Source: Salvia splendens | Lineage: Eukaryota > Streptophyta > Magnoliopsida > Lamiales > Lamiaceae | Direction: 5' to 3' | DNA: 64,000 nt | Assembly (NCBI RefSeq): GCF_004379255.2 | Contig: NC_056038.1 | Coordinates: 10,082,729-10,146,728 of the forward strand | In this document: piece after piece, positions 1 to 14,018 of the stretch | Position numbering within the stretch: the stretch's first letter is position 1 | Layout of the letters: each line of letters opens with the position of its first letter | The notes under the pieces: model-generated | Told to the model about the DNA's origin: nothing | What the model saw: the letters and a program-made list of their open reading frames with translations, nothing else | Databases searched by the model: none | Position numbers and translations under genes: made by a program

Positions 1-3000
1 GGGGCAACTTGTGCAAGGCAGTTCTGGTCTTTTTAATTGCCTAAACAAAAAATGGATTTACTTAAAAGTTCATATGCTCTGATGGTAGAGAATTGAAATG
101 GAAAAACAGCTATTATACAAGAACACGTACCTTACTTATTCTGTCTCTGTTGAAAGTATTCTCATTTACCAAAAATCTGACCAGACCCTAGACAACAATA
201 CAAAAATTCACCATCAAATTTTCATACAGGAAAACAACCAGACAAAATAAAAATTTCACAAATTAATTACTTCTTCATCTGGATCTGTCCACTTTAGCTC
301 AAGTTTATCATAGTCAGTCAAAACTGATGGTTCTCTAAAGTGCTTTCGCGTATCCTGATATGGCCAATCAAATGGTATTTGGTATCTGTACAATATATTC
401 CAAAATATTTCAGCAGTATAATAAAAACAAGCTATAATCACAAAACACATTAAAGAAAAAAAGTAAAAAATTCCCTGCACTTTATGCACTTCAATAGCTT
501 TAGAATAATATTCTATAGTCAGCAATTTTCAAATGACACATAATTTGTCTTAGATAATATTGAGTGCACCAATTTACCTTTATTAATAAAAAGAAGAAAC
601 ATACAATTATCAAACAAAGAAAAACTCCTTCCATAAACCATAGGGAAATGGTATTGATAATTTCTAAAAATTGCATCCATGAGTATGTGACAAGAACACA
701 GAACAAACTGAAAGTAACCTCAATTGATTAGTAAACCGAATTTGAAGTCATAATATAGATCATTAGCATATTTGCAATCTTAAGATGAACTAACATAATT
801 AAAAGAGCTCTCAGCGAGATAATGAATCTAAAAAAGGAATTGAACTGCAGTTTATTAAAGCCAAAGAATATAGTAAAAACAATTACTATTGGAACATATT
901 CTATAATGGATATTTATACAAAATTAATGTAAGAGAAAATTTATGATAATATGCTTGAAAGAATTATATGAAAAACAAAAAAAAACGGATATGAAATAAA
1001 TGACTATTATAGCTATAAAATCTTTATATATTGCCATCAATTTATCTTCTGAACCTAAGATAGTTATATGGCCCTTATTGCGTCACAATCACAATAAACT
1101 TGACAAACTGCTCAGGATAAATCTCTTCGACACAAAATGATAACAGTTCCTACATCCTTAGAAGAACAGCTTATCTCAAACTTAACTCCCATATAGAAGT
1201 GAGATGTGGGATTGGTGAGAAGCGCAGTAATGATTTTTTTCACTTGAATTCATGGAATTAAGAAACCATGATACATATACGGACAAAACAAGCACCTTTC
1301 TTTATTTATGTTCTCAAGAATGTGCTCTAGTGAGCCATACTGGCGGATTAATTTCAAAGCAGTTAGCCCTCCAATCCCTGAAGAAGAAGAAGCTTAGGCA
1401 CTGATGTAAATGGAAGTATAAACATCACGCTAGAGTACACATACAGACAACTACATGTAGCTGTAAATTCATCAGAACCACAAATAAGCCCCTATTACAC
1501 ACACCCTTTACAATGAATGAATGAACCTAACTTTTTAGTACATAATTATAGGATGTGTGTGAATATTCTATCCAAATCTAGCCACTAGGCCAAAAATATA
1601 GAAATCTACAAACTCTAGGGACAACCTTTTGTCAAACGAACAAGAAAGATCCTCCACCAATTTACAGAGATTTTGATAAAGTAAATGAGTGACAATACAA
1701 ATAAAATGCAGTGTTGTTTTATTTGACGAAGTACTGAAAAAAGGCAAGAAAAACCAGGAGATCACTCCGGTCAGGCTGTGGAACTATGCCTGAGAGAGAA
1801 TTGTTCTTCATGCCTAAGACATTCTATTAAGCAATTGTTGTATGATACCCAACCACGATTAATTTCTATTACATGAGCTTGATTAACGTCAGGCAGCAGT
1901 ACTATGCCCAAGAAACAATTGTTATTCATGCCTAAGCAACCGTTGTATAATACCCACCCACAATTAACATCTATTACATGCGCTAGATTTCCATCCTCAA
2001 TATTAGCATAATGAGCTTATTGGAAATAACTAGAAAATATCAATTGCTCAAAAAAGGAAACTGCTAACCCTTCTCTACAATTTTTTCCTTTATATAAAGC
2101 TCCCTCGACAACTAAAACAGCTGGCAAAGCAAAAATACCTTTAATGCTCTCACAATAATCACAACCAGAGAGTATGCAAAGATCAATAAACTGATCCATA
2201 GTAAGGTTCAATTCTTCCAAAACCTGTCAATTGAAAAAAAAAACTGGAAGGAGAAAGGAAAAGAATAATTACATCAAAAATTTAGCACAACCAGGACTGG
2301 TCAGCATTAGTACCTTTGACACTTTAAATTCTACCACAGGGATCCTTTTGGAGGTAGGACACATCAAATGGCGGAGAAGTCGGGGAGCCCCAAAAGCCAG
2401 GGAATCCATATCCTCAGAGGCAACAGCATAAACCTTATGTGCAAAAAGAGTTAAGAGTTATAAGTTGAAGATATATATACAATCATGAAAAACAATATAC
2501 ATACTTTGCCTTCTTTGCAAAGTGCAGCACACTGTGCTTCTGCTTCGCAAGGAGCCTGGGTGATCAAAGAAACTGTTATCATGGAAGTGAAATTTTCTCT
2601 TCTAGAAGAAAAGATTGCTAAAGAAGCATATTTCAGTAGAGTTACGAAATCATTCTTAGGATCAGCTCAACCACAGACACAGCCATAAGCCTAAGAAGCT
2701 TTTTGCAGTCCTCTACATGAAATAAGAAGCATATCTCATGTAGAGCTACGACCTCTATGAAAATAAAGAGTTATGAAATCATTCTTAGGATCACCTCAAC
2801 CACAGGCACGCCCATAAGCCTAAGAAGCTTTTTGCAGTCCTCATAATGCTGATTAGTGGCCTGTATTAACCAAAAATGGAATATCTAAATCAGTTCAAAT
2901 AGGTTCATAACTTTGCATAATTAAATAGCATGATAGGCAAAGGAACTATAACAGCAGGAAACTGACAGAATTAAAATATTTGAAATCTCATCAGACAGCA

Positions 3001-4962
3001 TCGAGATTTGAGAATAGAGTACTGAGTAGCCACTTGCTGACTAACTAGATCCACTTATCATTAGCCACTAAGCTATCTAGCTACTCAGCTAATGATTAAG
3101 TGGGACTTTCATACTTTGGAGCCTTGTGATATCTTGTGGAAAATCGGATACTTCTGAATGACTTCTCTTAATCTAGAAACACAGCAACTCTTATTGATGA
3201 TGCCTCTAAAGGAATATAGCGGTATATGTCCCTTTGCACTTCATGGGACCAGAATGCAGTTTACTGTGATGCCTGGCTTCCATAAAACTAATTTAAACTT
3301 TTTGTTATTATACTAGTGCAAACTTCTGTAAATACTTTCTTCAATCAAGGGAATATATCTCAGTTGCATCAAGGGTCCGGTTGAATTTAATGAGATGTCT
3401 TGCTTCAGTAAAAGTCATTTATACTACCATTAAAGTGGCAACCCTCTGGAATACTTCCTTCAGCAAAGGGCATACGGTTTGGTTGAGTTTATTAACAAAG
3501 CTTTAGGGTAAGGACAGATTAGCAACCCGTTCCTTAACATTTTTCTACTTCTAAACTACCTATTCAAATGGGATATAATGGGGTGTCATAGTTTCTTATG
3601 GAAGAGCAAGAATTATTAGAGAACATTTATGCAAAAGAAGATGCTACTGTCATAAACTCACTTTTACTGTTCTTTTGCTATATTTTTCGACATCCTCCTT
3701 GTTTCCTTCCTGCAATGACACAAAGTATTCTGCAGTTATAAACTATGAAATGCAAAAGGTGACACTGTGATAGGGGTTGTCAAAGGTGACACAAGTGATA
3801 AAGTGGGGTAATAAGAAGAAGTTTTAGGTATCAAGGACTACCTTCAGCGCATCATTTAGGTCATTGGTAGCATCAGCCCTTTTTAATACTCTGTATTTGG
3901 AATATTAACATCTTAGTTTGCAATAATCTAACAATTGATGGAATTTCAAACTGTGAATCAGGGAAAGGTACCAAAAACCTCTTTGCAAGCTCTTCTTTCT
4001 TCAAATCAGGAGGTGTACCATCAAAAACATAGCTAACATCACGAAGATCAATATTTTACGAAGAAACTCAAAAAACTTTGCAACGTGACATGAACAAAGT
4101 GAGAAAACATACACAGGTTTGATTCCAGCTTCCAAAAGTCGGATTGTCCTTGTCAACATCCCCTGTAAATGACTAAGGAAACATCAATTACTGATTTACC
4201 AGCAGTACCAGTGTCTATATTCACTTCGAATAATTGTGATATTCGGAGTAAAATCTAATTAAAGAGAAAAAAATGACCTCGAAGTAAATATTTAACCAGC
4301 CTCCTTGAGCATTCAAAATTCAGAATCATGAAGGGGCAGTTTTTCATAAATCAGCACAACTGCTCTCCAATTCAACAATTTCATTTTCCTTTTGTATTGT
4401 GTATTTGAAATACATTAAAGATTCTGGTGATTAAAACTTGCTTTTCTCTAGTCTAGACAGTCGGAATAACCTCGTGACTTCGCCAGCTTCATTAGTAAGT
4501 GTTTGAGTACCGCGTCTTCCAACAGCAATCTGCAAATACAAATCACCTATAAATCACCAAATCCATTATTGCCCAGATTTTCTCTGCAACTTATTATAAC
4601 TGCGCGCTCAGCATTTATACTTGTTTTAAGCGTCTAATTAGTAATTTAAATTGTTCTTCAAACACATAGTACAACAAAATACCAAAAAATATAGAGCAAG
4701 GGACCAAGTGATGCGAAAATTATCCTTTAAACATGAATAATATAGTAGTACATGCTTACAAGGAATTGGTATATGCTCATGCTAGCATCAATTGCAATTT
4801 CCCGGCCAAAGTAGCTTTCGAAATTCTGCTCTTTCATGGCGTTGGGGCGACTTCTCCGCCAACAGCTTCGTCAACCCCTGTGATATCCGCAAAGAAGTAA
4901 GTTTTGAGTTTGATCATTCAAAAGAAACTTGAAAACAAGCGATATAGATACCTTTATCCCAT
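1..4962 (-). pseudogene. FEN1: FEN1-like flap endonuclease gene, block A copy, 3' end cut by window edge
   Basis: This is the duplicate of the gene at 34581-39780, with the same exon order. Position 1 falls inside exon 15, so the last coding exons lie off the window. Two one-base differences break the frame relative to the other copy. Exon 1 (start codon at 4960-4962) has lost one G and reads Met-Gly-stop. Exon 2 has an extra G in a G run near 4849 (four G instead of three). The remaining exons look the same as in the other copy, for example the exon with [20 protein letters not shown] near 2139-2223. Both breaks are homopolymer-length changes, so they may be sequence errors rather than mutations. 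I annotate it as broken because that is what the sequence shows. Confidence 0.75.
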
Positions 4963-5096
4963 TTGAATTGCAGAAAACCGAAAAGAGTGATATGGAGTTG
5001 TATACTTGGATAACGGAAGTACTATAACTCTCTCTGTAGTTTTGAAATCCCTATTCAGGGAATTGGAGTTATATATACTCTTTTTCCAAATCCATT

Positions 5097-5207
<111 letters not shown>

Positions 5208-5396
5208 TATCCTTCAAAATTGGGCGTCGATGTACAATTTCACGACCAGCAGCTGAGCAGCCAATTTCAGGGATTTTGATTTTTGAGGATTAAATGATAT
5301 TACTATCGATACATGTAACAATGTATGTCACCAATGAAAGCCCCATCAAAATTTAATGACTTTGTCGACTTTTGTAAAAAATAATAATAATAATAA

Positions 5397-6337
5397 TAAT
5401 CACACCATGAATACAAAATGTTTGATCAATGTTTCAAATTAGTACAAAAAATTTTAAGTTAGCATATATCATACAAAAAGTTTGATTAATGTTTCAAATT
5501 AGTACATTCCGTCAAATAACACTAACACACGTTAACTTCTTTTATTTTTCATGCTTCACTCCAAAAATGAGTGTTTCTTTACAGCATGAAAGCTTCTGTT
5601 TAAATTAGTGTTTCATGCTTAATTCGGTTGTTTTGTCTTATAAATGACATTGATTATTTGTGTGCAGCAATTTTTTGCATTATAGAAGGGCAAGAGACTA
5701 TTCAAGATTTTGTTATGCAGCGGCAGGAGATCCAAGACAACGTTCAATGCCAGCGCAATAAATTTTTTCTTCTTATGGAAGAGGTGAGATCACTACTTGC
5801 TACATTTCTCCCGTTTTTAATGCTTGTTTGAAGATGATTAATTATTTGTTTCCTTCCCTGAAGTTGAGGAATCCGAGAGTGCAGCAACGGATTTAAAGCA
5901 TGAAATTTGAGCCCGATGATGATAGTTAGCTGCCGGAAATACAATCATCGATTCCTTTTCTTTCTCATGTGGTAACTCTCCTGGATATTCAGCTAATCAT
6001 TATTCTTTAGTTTACCTGTTTGTTGAGGGATTTTCCTTTTCCCGTTGAATTGTTATATTCGTTATCTTTTGATGTTGTCGTATATTATAAATGTGTTATA
6101 CAACAGTAGCTAACTCGACTATCCATCTCTTTGATTAGAAAACAAGGACGATGAATAATCTGCATTCGACAATATGGATGATTCGCTTGGCGGTGGGGTG
6201 GAGTGAAGCATGAAAAATAAGAAAAAGTTAACGGGTGTTAGTGTTATTTGACGGAATGTATTAATTTGAAACAGTAATCAAACTTTTTGTACTAATTTGA
6301 AACATTGATGAAACATTTTGTATGTATGGTGTAATTA
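5397..6337. mobile_element. TIR element carrying an ORANGE gene fragment (block A copy)
   Basis: This is the copy of the element at 40214-41149. Its long inverted ends begin TAATCACACCAT on the left and end GGTGTAATTA on the right. The captured exon has one extra T here (six T instead of five after CAA near 5668), which breaks the frame relative to the A' copy. See the A' entry for the internal gene fragment. Confidence 0.7.
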
Positions 6338-7959
6338 TCCTAAAAAAATGGATCGATTTATTAGAATCTCAAGCTGCATATATACAATTTGAACCAAAAT
6401 ATTCATATATTTATGGTTATGTTTAATTTATTTAAAACGCATTAGAGTTAAAAATCATTTCAACGTCATGACCTACATTTTTAGAATATAAAAGAAACTA
6501 ATTTGTAAATTTAGGATCCGAATTATCAAATATAATTAAATCCTAGATTAAAATTATAAATAATCATATACTTAGAATAAGAAAAGGGATTTATAAATTA
6601 ATAAGACTGAAGTTATGTTCCTTAATCATGATTTATGCCAATAAGACCGGCTCACAGCGTATTCATTCAGTTAAATAAAATAATTCTCAGCCCATAACAT
6701 CTATAATCAATGCCCTAAAACAAATATTCGTGTTTCTTCCAAGTCAAAACAAAATACTACTACTATCATGATTCGTTTTCTGACTACAGCCCCAACTCAA
6801 GTCCACTAAAAAAATTGACAAGGGCTATTTCACATTTCCATACATCGATAAGCTTAAATAATTTATCGCAGATCAAATGTGTCGTATCATCAGAGGTTGG
6901 TTAAATACAGCTTAAATAGATAATCAAACCAAAATTATTACCAATCTCAATTACAACCTAAATAGATAATCGGAACCAAATAGTAAGAAATTGGTTAGAA
7001 AAATAGCTGATCAGTTATTCAATTAACTTAAATAACTTATTTATACTTATAAGTACTACTATTTTAAATTTAAAACTAAATGTTAAAATTGAACTCATAT
7101 ATAGTCCATGGGCTTTTTGGAAAGCCCACTAGACACCACAAGAATGGATGAAGGAGTGAAAAGAAATGATAAAAAGAAGTTTATTTTGCAAAATAAAGTT
7201 GATTAACCTGCTAAATAAAGTTAGAAACTGAAAATATATAAGATTTTTCAAAAGACCACACACCCTTCATAATCATACTGCTTGTGTTTCTCTAATGAAA
7301 AATGAGATTCATGGCTAGACTAAGGTCCCTGCCAGCCTAACTCCTCTTTCATGCAAAAAAAGTTTCTTCTCGACCCACTCTCCAATTTCTTCAACGGAAT
7401 CATCTTTTTGGGGTAAATAAGACGAACAATATAGGGAATCGTTCTCTTCTCCCATCCAGTTGTCAAGCTAAAACTGAAAGGAAAACGACTTGAATTGATT
7501 AATATGGAGTAAGTGAATTACAATTCTATTAATTCATGAGTCCAACGATCATACCCCAAATAATTTTTCAATTACCTAACTCTTCATCTACTTAATGATT
7601 ACTCATTCATCATTGTGGAGAATGATAATTGAGTAAGAAGAGAAATAGAAATGTCACATGATACAATACATAAAGCTTTGCAGGAAGATTTCCTAGCTTT
7701 CTTCTACAAAGCAATTGTCCTGGGATAGTTCCTGCATCAGATTGGATTACACGTGGACTTCGATAGTGGTGGATTCAACCTTCGATCAATCGAAGAAACA
7801 ACAACAGAACAAGTACTAAGATTTAATTCTGTTGTGTTTAACATGCTCAATTTACAATTTGATAATGATTCTAGATATGTGATTCGTGTATGTTTCCATT
7901 GCGCTCATTAGATGATTACATGAATACCTAACAAAAACTTCATTCGTGAGCTTGGATAC
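6338..7959. other. AT-rich spacer without recognisable genes
   Basis: I see no convincing coding sequence or transposon ends in this stretch. It ends with the pentamer GATAC at 7955-7959, which is the target-site pentamer of the gypsy element that follows. Confidence 0.6.
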
Positions 7960-8620
7960 TGATGGGGTACGAACTAACAACTAAACCCTAATTGCGAGCC
8001 CAATAGCAGTGACCGGCCCATCAGCCCAAAACCCAGAAGAGTAAGAGTATCAGTTCGGCACAACCAAAGAGTTCGGTCATAGCCATAGCTCGGTAAAAGT
8101 CGACCCAATCGAGCTCAACTCTCAGATCGCAAAAGCTGATATCAGTTCGGCACAACCAAAGAGTCCCGGTCACAGCCCATAGCTCGGTAAAAGCCGACCA
8201 ATCGAGCTCAACTCTCAGATCGGCAAAAGCTGATCGGCAAAGTTCAGCAGTTCGGTCTCAGTATTCGACCGAACAAGGAGATAGTGGACCCATGCAGGAT
8301 CTCCACGACCTCCATTACACCCACGATCTATTTAGTGGTATTAAGCAGTTATCAACCCCACTACCAGGGCTGCAAACCACGATCTTAGTTCGAATGTATA
8401 AATAGAACTTAGATCAGATAGACCAGGGTTAAGCTCTCTAGATCCTGAATCTTATAGCGAATCAGTATTGTAATCTGTAAGCGAGACCAAGCAATACAAA
8501 TTTGCCCTCTCTTCTTCCCGTGGACGTAGATTTACCTCAGTAAATCGAACCACGTAATTTCCCGTGTTGTGATCATTTATTACTTGCATTTATTCCCATC
8601 AAAAATTCGCCACATCATCA
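7960..8620 (+). repeat. 5' LTR of the truncated gypsy element
   Basis: The LTR starts with TGATGG and ends CATCATCA, followed by the primer-binding site TGGCGCCGTCTGTG at 8622-8635. It aligns along its length with the 657-bp LTR at 42775-43431. The differences are nearly all one-base indels, so it measures 661 bp. Confidence 0.93.
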
Positions 8621-8693
8621 CTGGCGCCGTCTGTGTGAAACAGAGAACCAAAACTGTGATAAAAGCGAGTTTTTGATCCTCTTCCACCAAAAA

Positions 8694-11600
8694 ATGCATA
8701 CCAGATCACATAATACCCATACTTCCGTCCGTGATGAACGTGAGGAAGCTAGTCCAGCCCGTAGGCCCGGAAAACAGCCTCGGAGAAATCTGCCTCCAGT
8801 TCTCACGGTGAAAGAACAAACCACTCCAAAAGTCATCGCACCGAGCCTCCCCAGCAGCTCGCTTTGAATGAGGCTGTCAAGTCGTTCTTGGCTGAGAAGC
8901 AGGATGAGTTCTTAACATTCCTGCAAAAGAGCCAGAAGCCGGAGAAGAAAACGGAGGATTCTCCCTCCCCCTCCAGACATGAAAGTCACTACCGCAGTAG
9001 AGTAGTGTCGTATTCCAGGAGAAAGAATCCTCACCACCGACATGTTCCTTCTCCTCCTCGGTACCGAAATCACAGGAGAACTCCATCTCCACCATACCGA
9101 AGAGATGTCGGATTCGCCATGTATGGAGCGCTGAAGACTCCATTTTCGGATGATATCACCAGAACTCCGTTGCCACAGAATTACCGAACTCCGTCAGTGA
9201 CTTATGACGGGTTAGTGGATCCTCATGATTTCCTGGGACGCTATCAGTATAATATGGCGAACCAGGGTCTCAATGAGGTTCACATGTGTAAGCTGTTCCC
9301 GAGCTGCTTATCGGGAACGCAAGAAGAAGGGGTTTGACAGCCTCCCTCAAGGGAGCATTAGATCTTACAGAGATCTAATGGATGCTTTTCACAGGAGATT
9401 CTTCCAGAAAGCGGAAGCCCGAATCACTTCGGCTCAGCTGCTTTCTATACGTCAAGGTCGCGATGAAAAAATTAGCGACTTCATGACGAGATTCCACAAG
9501 GAATGCCTACAAGTAGATGATCTCAATGATCTACTTGTCATTTCGGCATTCCAAAATGGAATTCTGCCCGGAGCTCTCTACAGAAAGCTCGTTGAGTGCA
9601 GTCCGCAAACAGCTCAAGAGATGTGGGACATTGCGGACCAGTTTTCTCGTGCCGATGAGGCAGACCGTCGAAAACGGTCTTTAGACAGCTCATCCAGAGG
9701 AGACAAAAAGAAGCCCGATCATAGCGATCAGGGGCTTCCTCGCCGAACTCCTTTTGAAAGAATTCAAAGGGCACCGGTACAAGGCAGATTGGGACCACGT
9801 CTCGATCTTGAGAAACCGCCCGCTCAGTTCGTACCATTGAACAAGTCGAGAGCGGAAATTTTCGAACTGCATTCTGATATGTTCGAAAAACCAAAGCGGA
9901 TGACGAAATCAGCCACGCGCCGAAGTCAGGATACGTACTGCTCCTACCATCAAGACCACGGTCACGATACCGAGGAGTGCCGAAATTTGGCAGCAGGTAT
10001 TGATGTTCTTGTGAAAGCAGGGACGTTAAAAAAATACCAAAGCAAGCTGCCGAAGAAGAATAAGAAACAGAGAGGTGCGAACTGCGCTCCTCAGGATCCT
10101 AAAAGGCAACAGGATCCCGAAGACGATGACGAGCCGCAATATGACGGAGTAATCCAGACTATTGACGCTCTCCCAGCCGGGAAGACTAAGTCGTCTCTAA
10201 AAGCAGAACGCAGAGGCGTCAATCGAGAGGAGCCTATGCATAAAAGGCTGAAGAAGGAGGAAGTAATCACGTTTTCAGATGCAGATCCCGTCCCGGCCAT
10301 TTCTCCTCATCAAGACGCGATTGTCATTCAAGCCGGAGTGGCAAACAAACTGATCCACAGAGTGTTTGTGGATACAGGAGCGTCGGTTAGCATTCTTTTT
10401 AAAGAATGTTTTGATAAACTGGAAGTGGATCCAGCTCGGCTCAGTCCGGCCCCACTTCCTCTGAAAAGTTTCGCCCAGGAAGACACCCGCCCTGAAGGTA
10501 CTATCAGCCTTCCGATTACGGTGGGAAGAGCGCCTACTAGCTCCAGTACGATGATCGAGTTTTTTGTGGTAAAAGCTCGGTCCCCGTATAACATCATCCT
10601 GGGAAGAGACTGGCTCAACACAGTTCGGGCCATTTGCTCTACTTATCACCTCACAATCAAGATCCCCACTAAAGGAGGGATTGCAGTCATCCGAGGTGAT
10701 CAAAAGAGAGCAAAAGAATGTTTGCAGATTGCGCTTAAAAGTGCCGAGCAATCAGATCGGCACCATCAAGCATAGCAATCACAGCAGCCGGAGTCAGAGG
10801 CAGGCGAAATGACCGAAGTCACACCGGAGCCGAACTCGATGACAGTTCAGTTATACGAAGATGATCCATCCAGAACGGTCAAGATCGGTTTCGCGGGGAA
10901 CACCTCTGCTCCGGGAAAAGACCATCCAGCTCCTCAAAGAGTACAAAGATGTCTTTGCGTGGTCTCCGTTGGACATGACCGGAGTGTCTTCCGAGGTAAT
11001 TACACATCGGTTAAATATTGATCCTTCAGTCCGGCCTATAAAACAGAAGCAAAGACTCTTTGCGGCAGAAAGAAAATCAAGTCATCCATGACGAAGTCCG
11101 CCAATTACTGAAAGCGGATGTATTATTCGAAGTAAAATATCCTTCTTGGGTGGCCAATCCTGTGATGATCAAGAAAAAAGAAGGAGGATGGCGGATGTGC
11201 ATAGATTTTACCGATCTAAATAAGCACTGTCCTAAAGATTGCTACCCCCTTCCGAACATAGATAAAAAAGTAGAAGCTTTGATAGGCTTCGAAATTTTCT
11301 GTTTTCTTGATTTGTATAAAGGATACCACCAAGTTTTAATGGATGAGAATGATGCTTCAAAAACGGCTTTCATTACTGACTTCGGCATTTTTGCTTATAA
11401 AAAGATGCCATTCGGTTTAAAGAATGCCGGAGCCACATATCAAAGGATGGTAGACAAGCTATTTCGGCACCTGATCGGAAAAGAGGTTGAAGTCTATGTT
11501 GACGACATAGTTGTTAAAAGTAGAAGCACTTCGGATTACGAAGACAATCTCAAATCAACTCTCGACGTGCTCAAAAAAGCCAACCTCAAACTCAATCCCC

Positions 11601-14018
11601 AAAAATGTACCTTTTTGGTAGATTCGGGAAAGTTTCTGGGTTGTTGGGTTTCAAAGGACGGACTCAAGGCAAATCCCCTAAAGGTTCAAGTTGTTCAGAA
11701 CATGGCAATGCCGAAGTCCATACATGATGTGCAAAGGCTAACTGGATGTCTAGCCGCACTGAATAGATTCCTTTCCCAAGCAGCCGAAAAGCAACTGCCG
11801 TTCTTCAATGTTTTGAAGAAGGCACCAAAGTTTGAGTGGGGAGCCGAACAGAAAAAGGCTTTTGACGAACTCAAAAGTTATTTAGCCGAACTCCCTATTC
11901 TCTCTGCTCCAACAGATGCCGAAGTCTTATTCTTATATTTAGCGGCATCAGATCAAACCATTAGCGCGGTACTTGTACGAGAAGAAGGTAGCGTCCTATC
12001 TACTTTACAAGCCGAGCATTAAGAGGTCCCGAAACAAGGTATCAACCTCTGGAAAAAAATTGCTCTGGCATTAGTAAATGCAGCAAGGAGACTGCGGCCA
12101 TATTTCTATGCTCACAAGGTATGCGTCTTAACCGATCTTCCACTTCGGCAAGTTTGACTAAGCCTGAAGCATCAGGCAGAATTGCCAAGTGGGCCATAGA
12201 GTTGGGAGAACATTCAATAGAATATCTACCTCGGAAAGCCATCAAGGGACAAGCCTTGGCAGATTTTCTGGTAGAGGCAAAGTTCGATCAAGCAATCCCT
12301 ATTATAGCCGAACAGAAAAAGCCCTACCAATGATGAACCAACACAGCCCCAGGAAACCCGAAGTAGAGCCGCCGGACTGTTGGATTGGATTCGTAGATGG
12401 AGCTTCGAATAAGACGGGAAGTGGAGCTGGTATTCTACTTATCGCTCCCGACGGACACGAGGTAACTTATTCACTTCGGTTCTTATTCCCAACCACTAAT
12501 AACGAAGCCGAATACGAAGCCCTTCTTGCCGGACTTCGGTTAGCGCAAAGTCTCTTTATCAAATCTCTCAAAATCCATTGTGATTCACAAGTCATAGTGA
12601 ATCACATGTTGGGTACAAGTGAAGCCCGAGATGAAAGGATGAAAAAAATACTTGGACAAAGCGCAAAGCATTAGCCGAAGTTTCTCTTTATTTCGGATAA
12701 TCCGCATTCCCAGAGCGGAAAATGGCCGAGCAGATACTTTAAGCAAGTTGGCCTCATATCGAGCTCAAAAGTGGAGGAATTACCGCACAGAAGCATTGAT
12801 GATGCTGAGGTACTACTTCAGTAACCAGCTCGCCGAACTGGATGACGCCAATATCAAAGTATCTAGATCAAGGACAACTGTCCGAGGATAAGAGAGAAGC
12901 TCGGAAAATCACATGCCGAGCACTTCGGTATGAACTTCATGAAGGAGTCCTATATAGAAAGTCCTACCTTCAACCGTTATTGCGATGTGTAGGACCAGAA
13001 GAGACGGACTACATCCTTAGAGAAGTTCATGAAGGATCGTGCGGCAGCCACATCGGAGCTAGAGCTTTAGCTAAAAAAGTTCTGAGATGGGGATATTATT
13101 GGCCACCTATGGTACAAGAAGCAGTACAGCTCGTTAAGAAATGTACGAAGTGCCAAATCCATGCAAATATCCCAAGGAGGCCGCAGACCGATCTATGTGC
13201 TATGCAAAGCCCTTGGCCTTTTATGCAATGGGGCATAGACATAGTAGGACCACTACCACAAGCTCCTCGGCAAATGAAATTCTTGATCGTTGCCGTGGAC
13301 TACTTCACAAAGTGGGTGGAGGCTGAACCATTAGCTACGATAACGAGCTCGAAGGCATTGGATTTTGTTTGGAAGAACATAGTTTGCCGATTGGCATACC
13401 CCAATCCCATTCGGATAATGAGGACTCAGTCCCCGACAAGACATTCAAGATGGTGCCAAGGTTTGATATTCAACAGCGGTTCACTTAGGTCTCTCACCAC
13501 AAGCAAACGGACAAACGGACGTAACAAACCGTATTTTGGTGAAAGGATTTTAAAAGCTCGGTAGAACAAGCCAAAAGGACAATGGGTTTAGAAAATCTTA
13601 CTCAAGTCCTATGGTCGTACAGAACTACACCCAAACCTCCAACGGTGATGAAACCCGTACAAGTCTGTGTACGCACTGAACCGCGTAATTCCAGTTGAGG
13701 TCGGCAACCCAGCCAACCGAGAACGCGCCGGCCCCCACGAACACTCAATTTCTCAACAGAATGATGATGAGGACTGAAGAGCCGAACTAGATCTTGCCGA
13801 AGAAAAGAAGAGAAATGGGCTGCATAAAGCAGCCAAGTACAAGGAGCAAGTAACCCGGGTAGTTAACCAAAGGGTGAAAAAAAGCTGCAGTTTTCAAGTG
13901 GGAGATCTTCGTTATTGAGAAACACATGAAGTAAGCCGAAGAGAAAGCTGGGGCAACTTGAACCCACTGGGAAGGTCCGTATCGGGTGTCAGACGTCCTG
14001 GGAAAAGGGTCTTATAAA
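8694..14018 (+). pseudogene. gag-protease-RT-RNase H-integrase polyprotein, frameshifted and truncated
   Basis: This is the coding region of the truncated element. It would start at the ATG at 8694 (protein begins MHTRSH). Compared with the cleaner copy at 43505-48873, it carries homopolymer-length changes near 9325, 10896, 11072, 12053, 12155, 12317 and 12650, each shifting the frame. Recognisable parts are gag, the protease DTG motif near 10371, the in-frame UAG at 10773-10775, the RT YVDD motif near 11493, both RNase H domains, and the integrase zinc finger and first catalytic Asp. Beyond about 13390 errors become very dense and the integrase sequence is badly scrambled. A 7-bp net deletion between RT and RNase H is shared with the other copy, so that one is not noise. 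Confidence 0.88.

Larger units (their letters stand above)
7960..14018 (+). mobile_element. Ty3/gypsy Tat-lineage retrotransposon, 3'-truncated (block A copy)
   Basis: The element begins with an LTR at TGATGGGGTACG, preceded by GATAC, which is the same left target-site flank as the complete element at 42775. It runs through PBS, gag, protease, RT, RNase H and most of integrase. It stops after the equivalent of 48810 in the complete copy, close to the integrase C-terminus. The 3' region, antisense genes and 3' LTR are missing. At about 14019 the sequence switches to the 3' region of an oppositely oriented element. Because insertion site and flank match the complete element, this is the same insertion seen twice, not an independent one. 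Confidence 0.9.

Noticed and set aside
256..525. An 89-residue single-exon gene on the minus strand (and copy at 35076-35345)
   Set aside because: Only part of it is coding: it is FEN1 exon 13 read through into both flanking introns.
10275..10751. Long minus-strand open frames opposite gag-protease (also 45083-45559 and others)
   Set aside because: They are shadows of the real plus-strand protease frame, with no domain and no splice logic.
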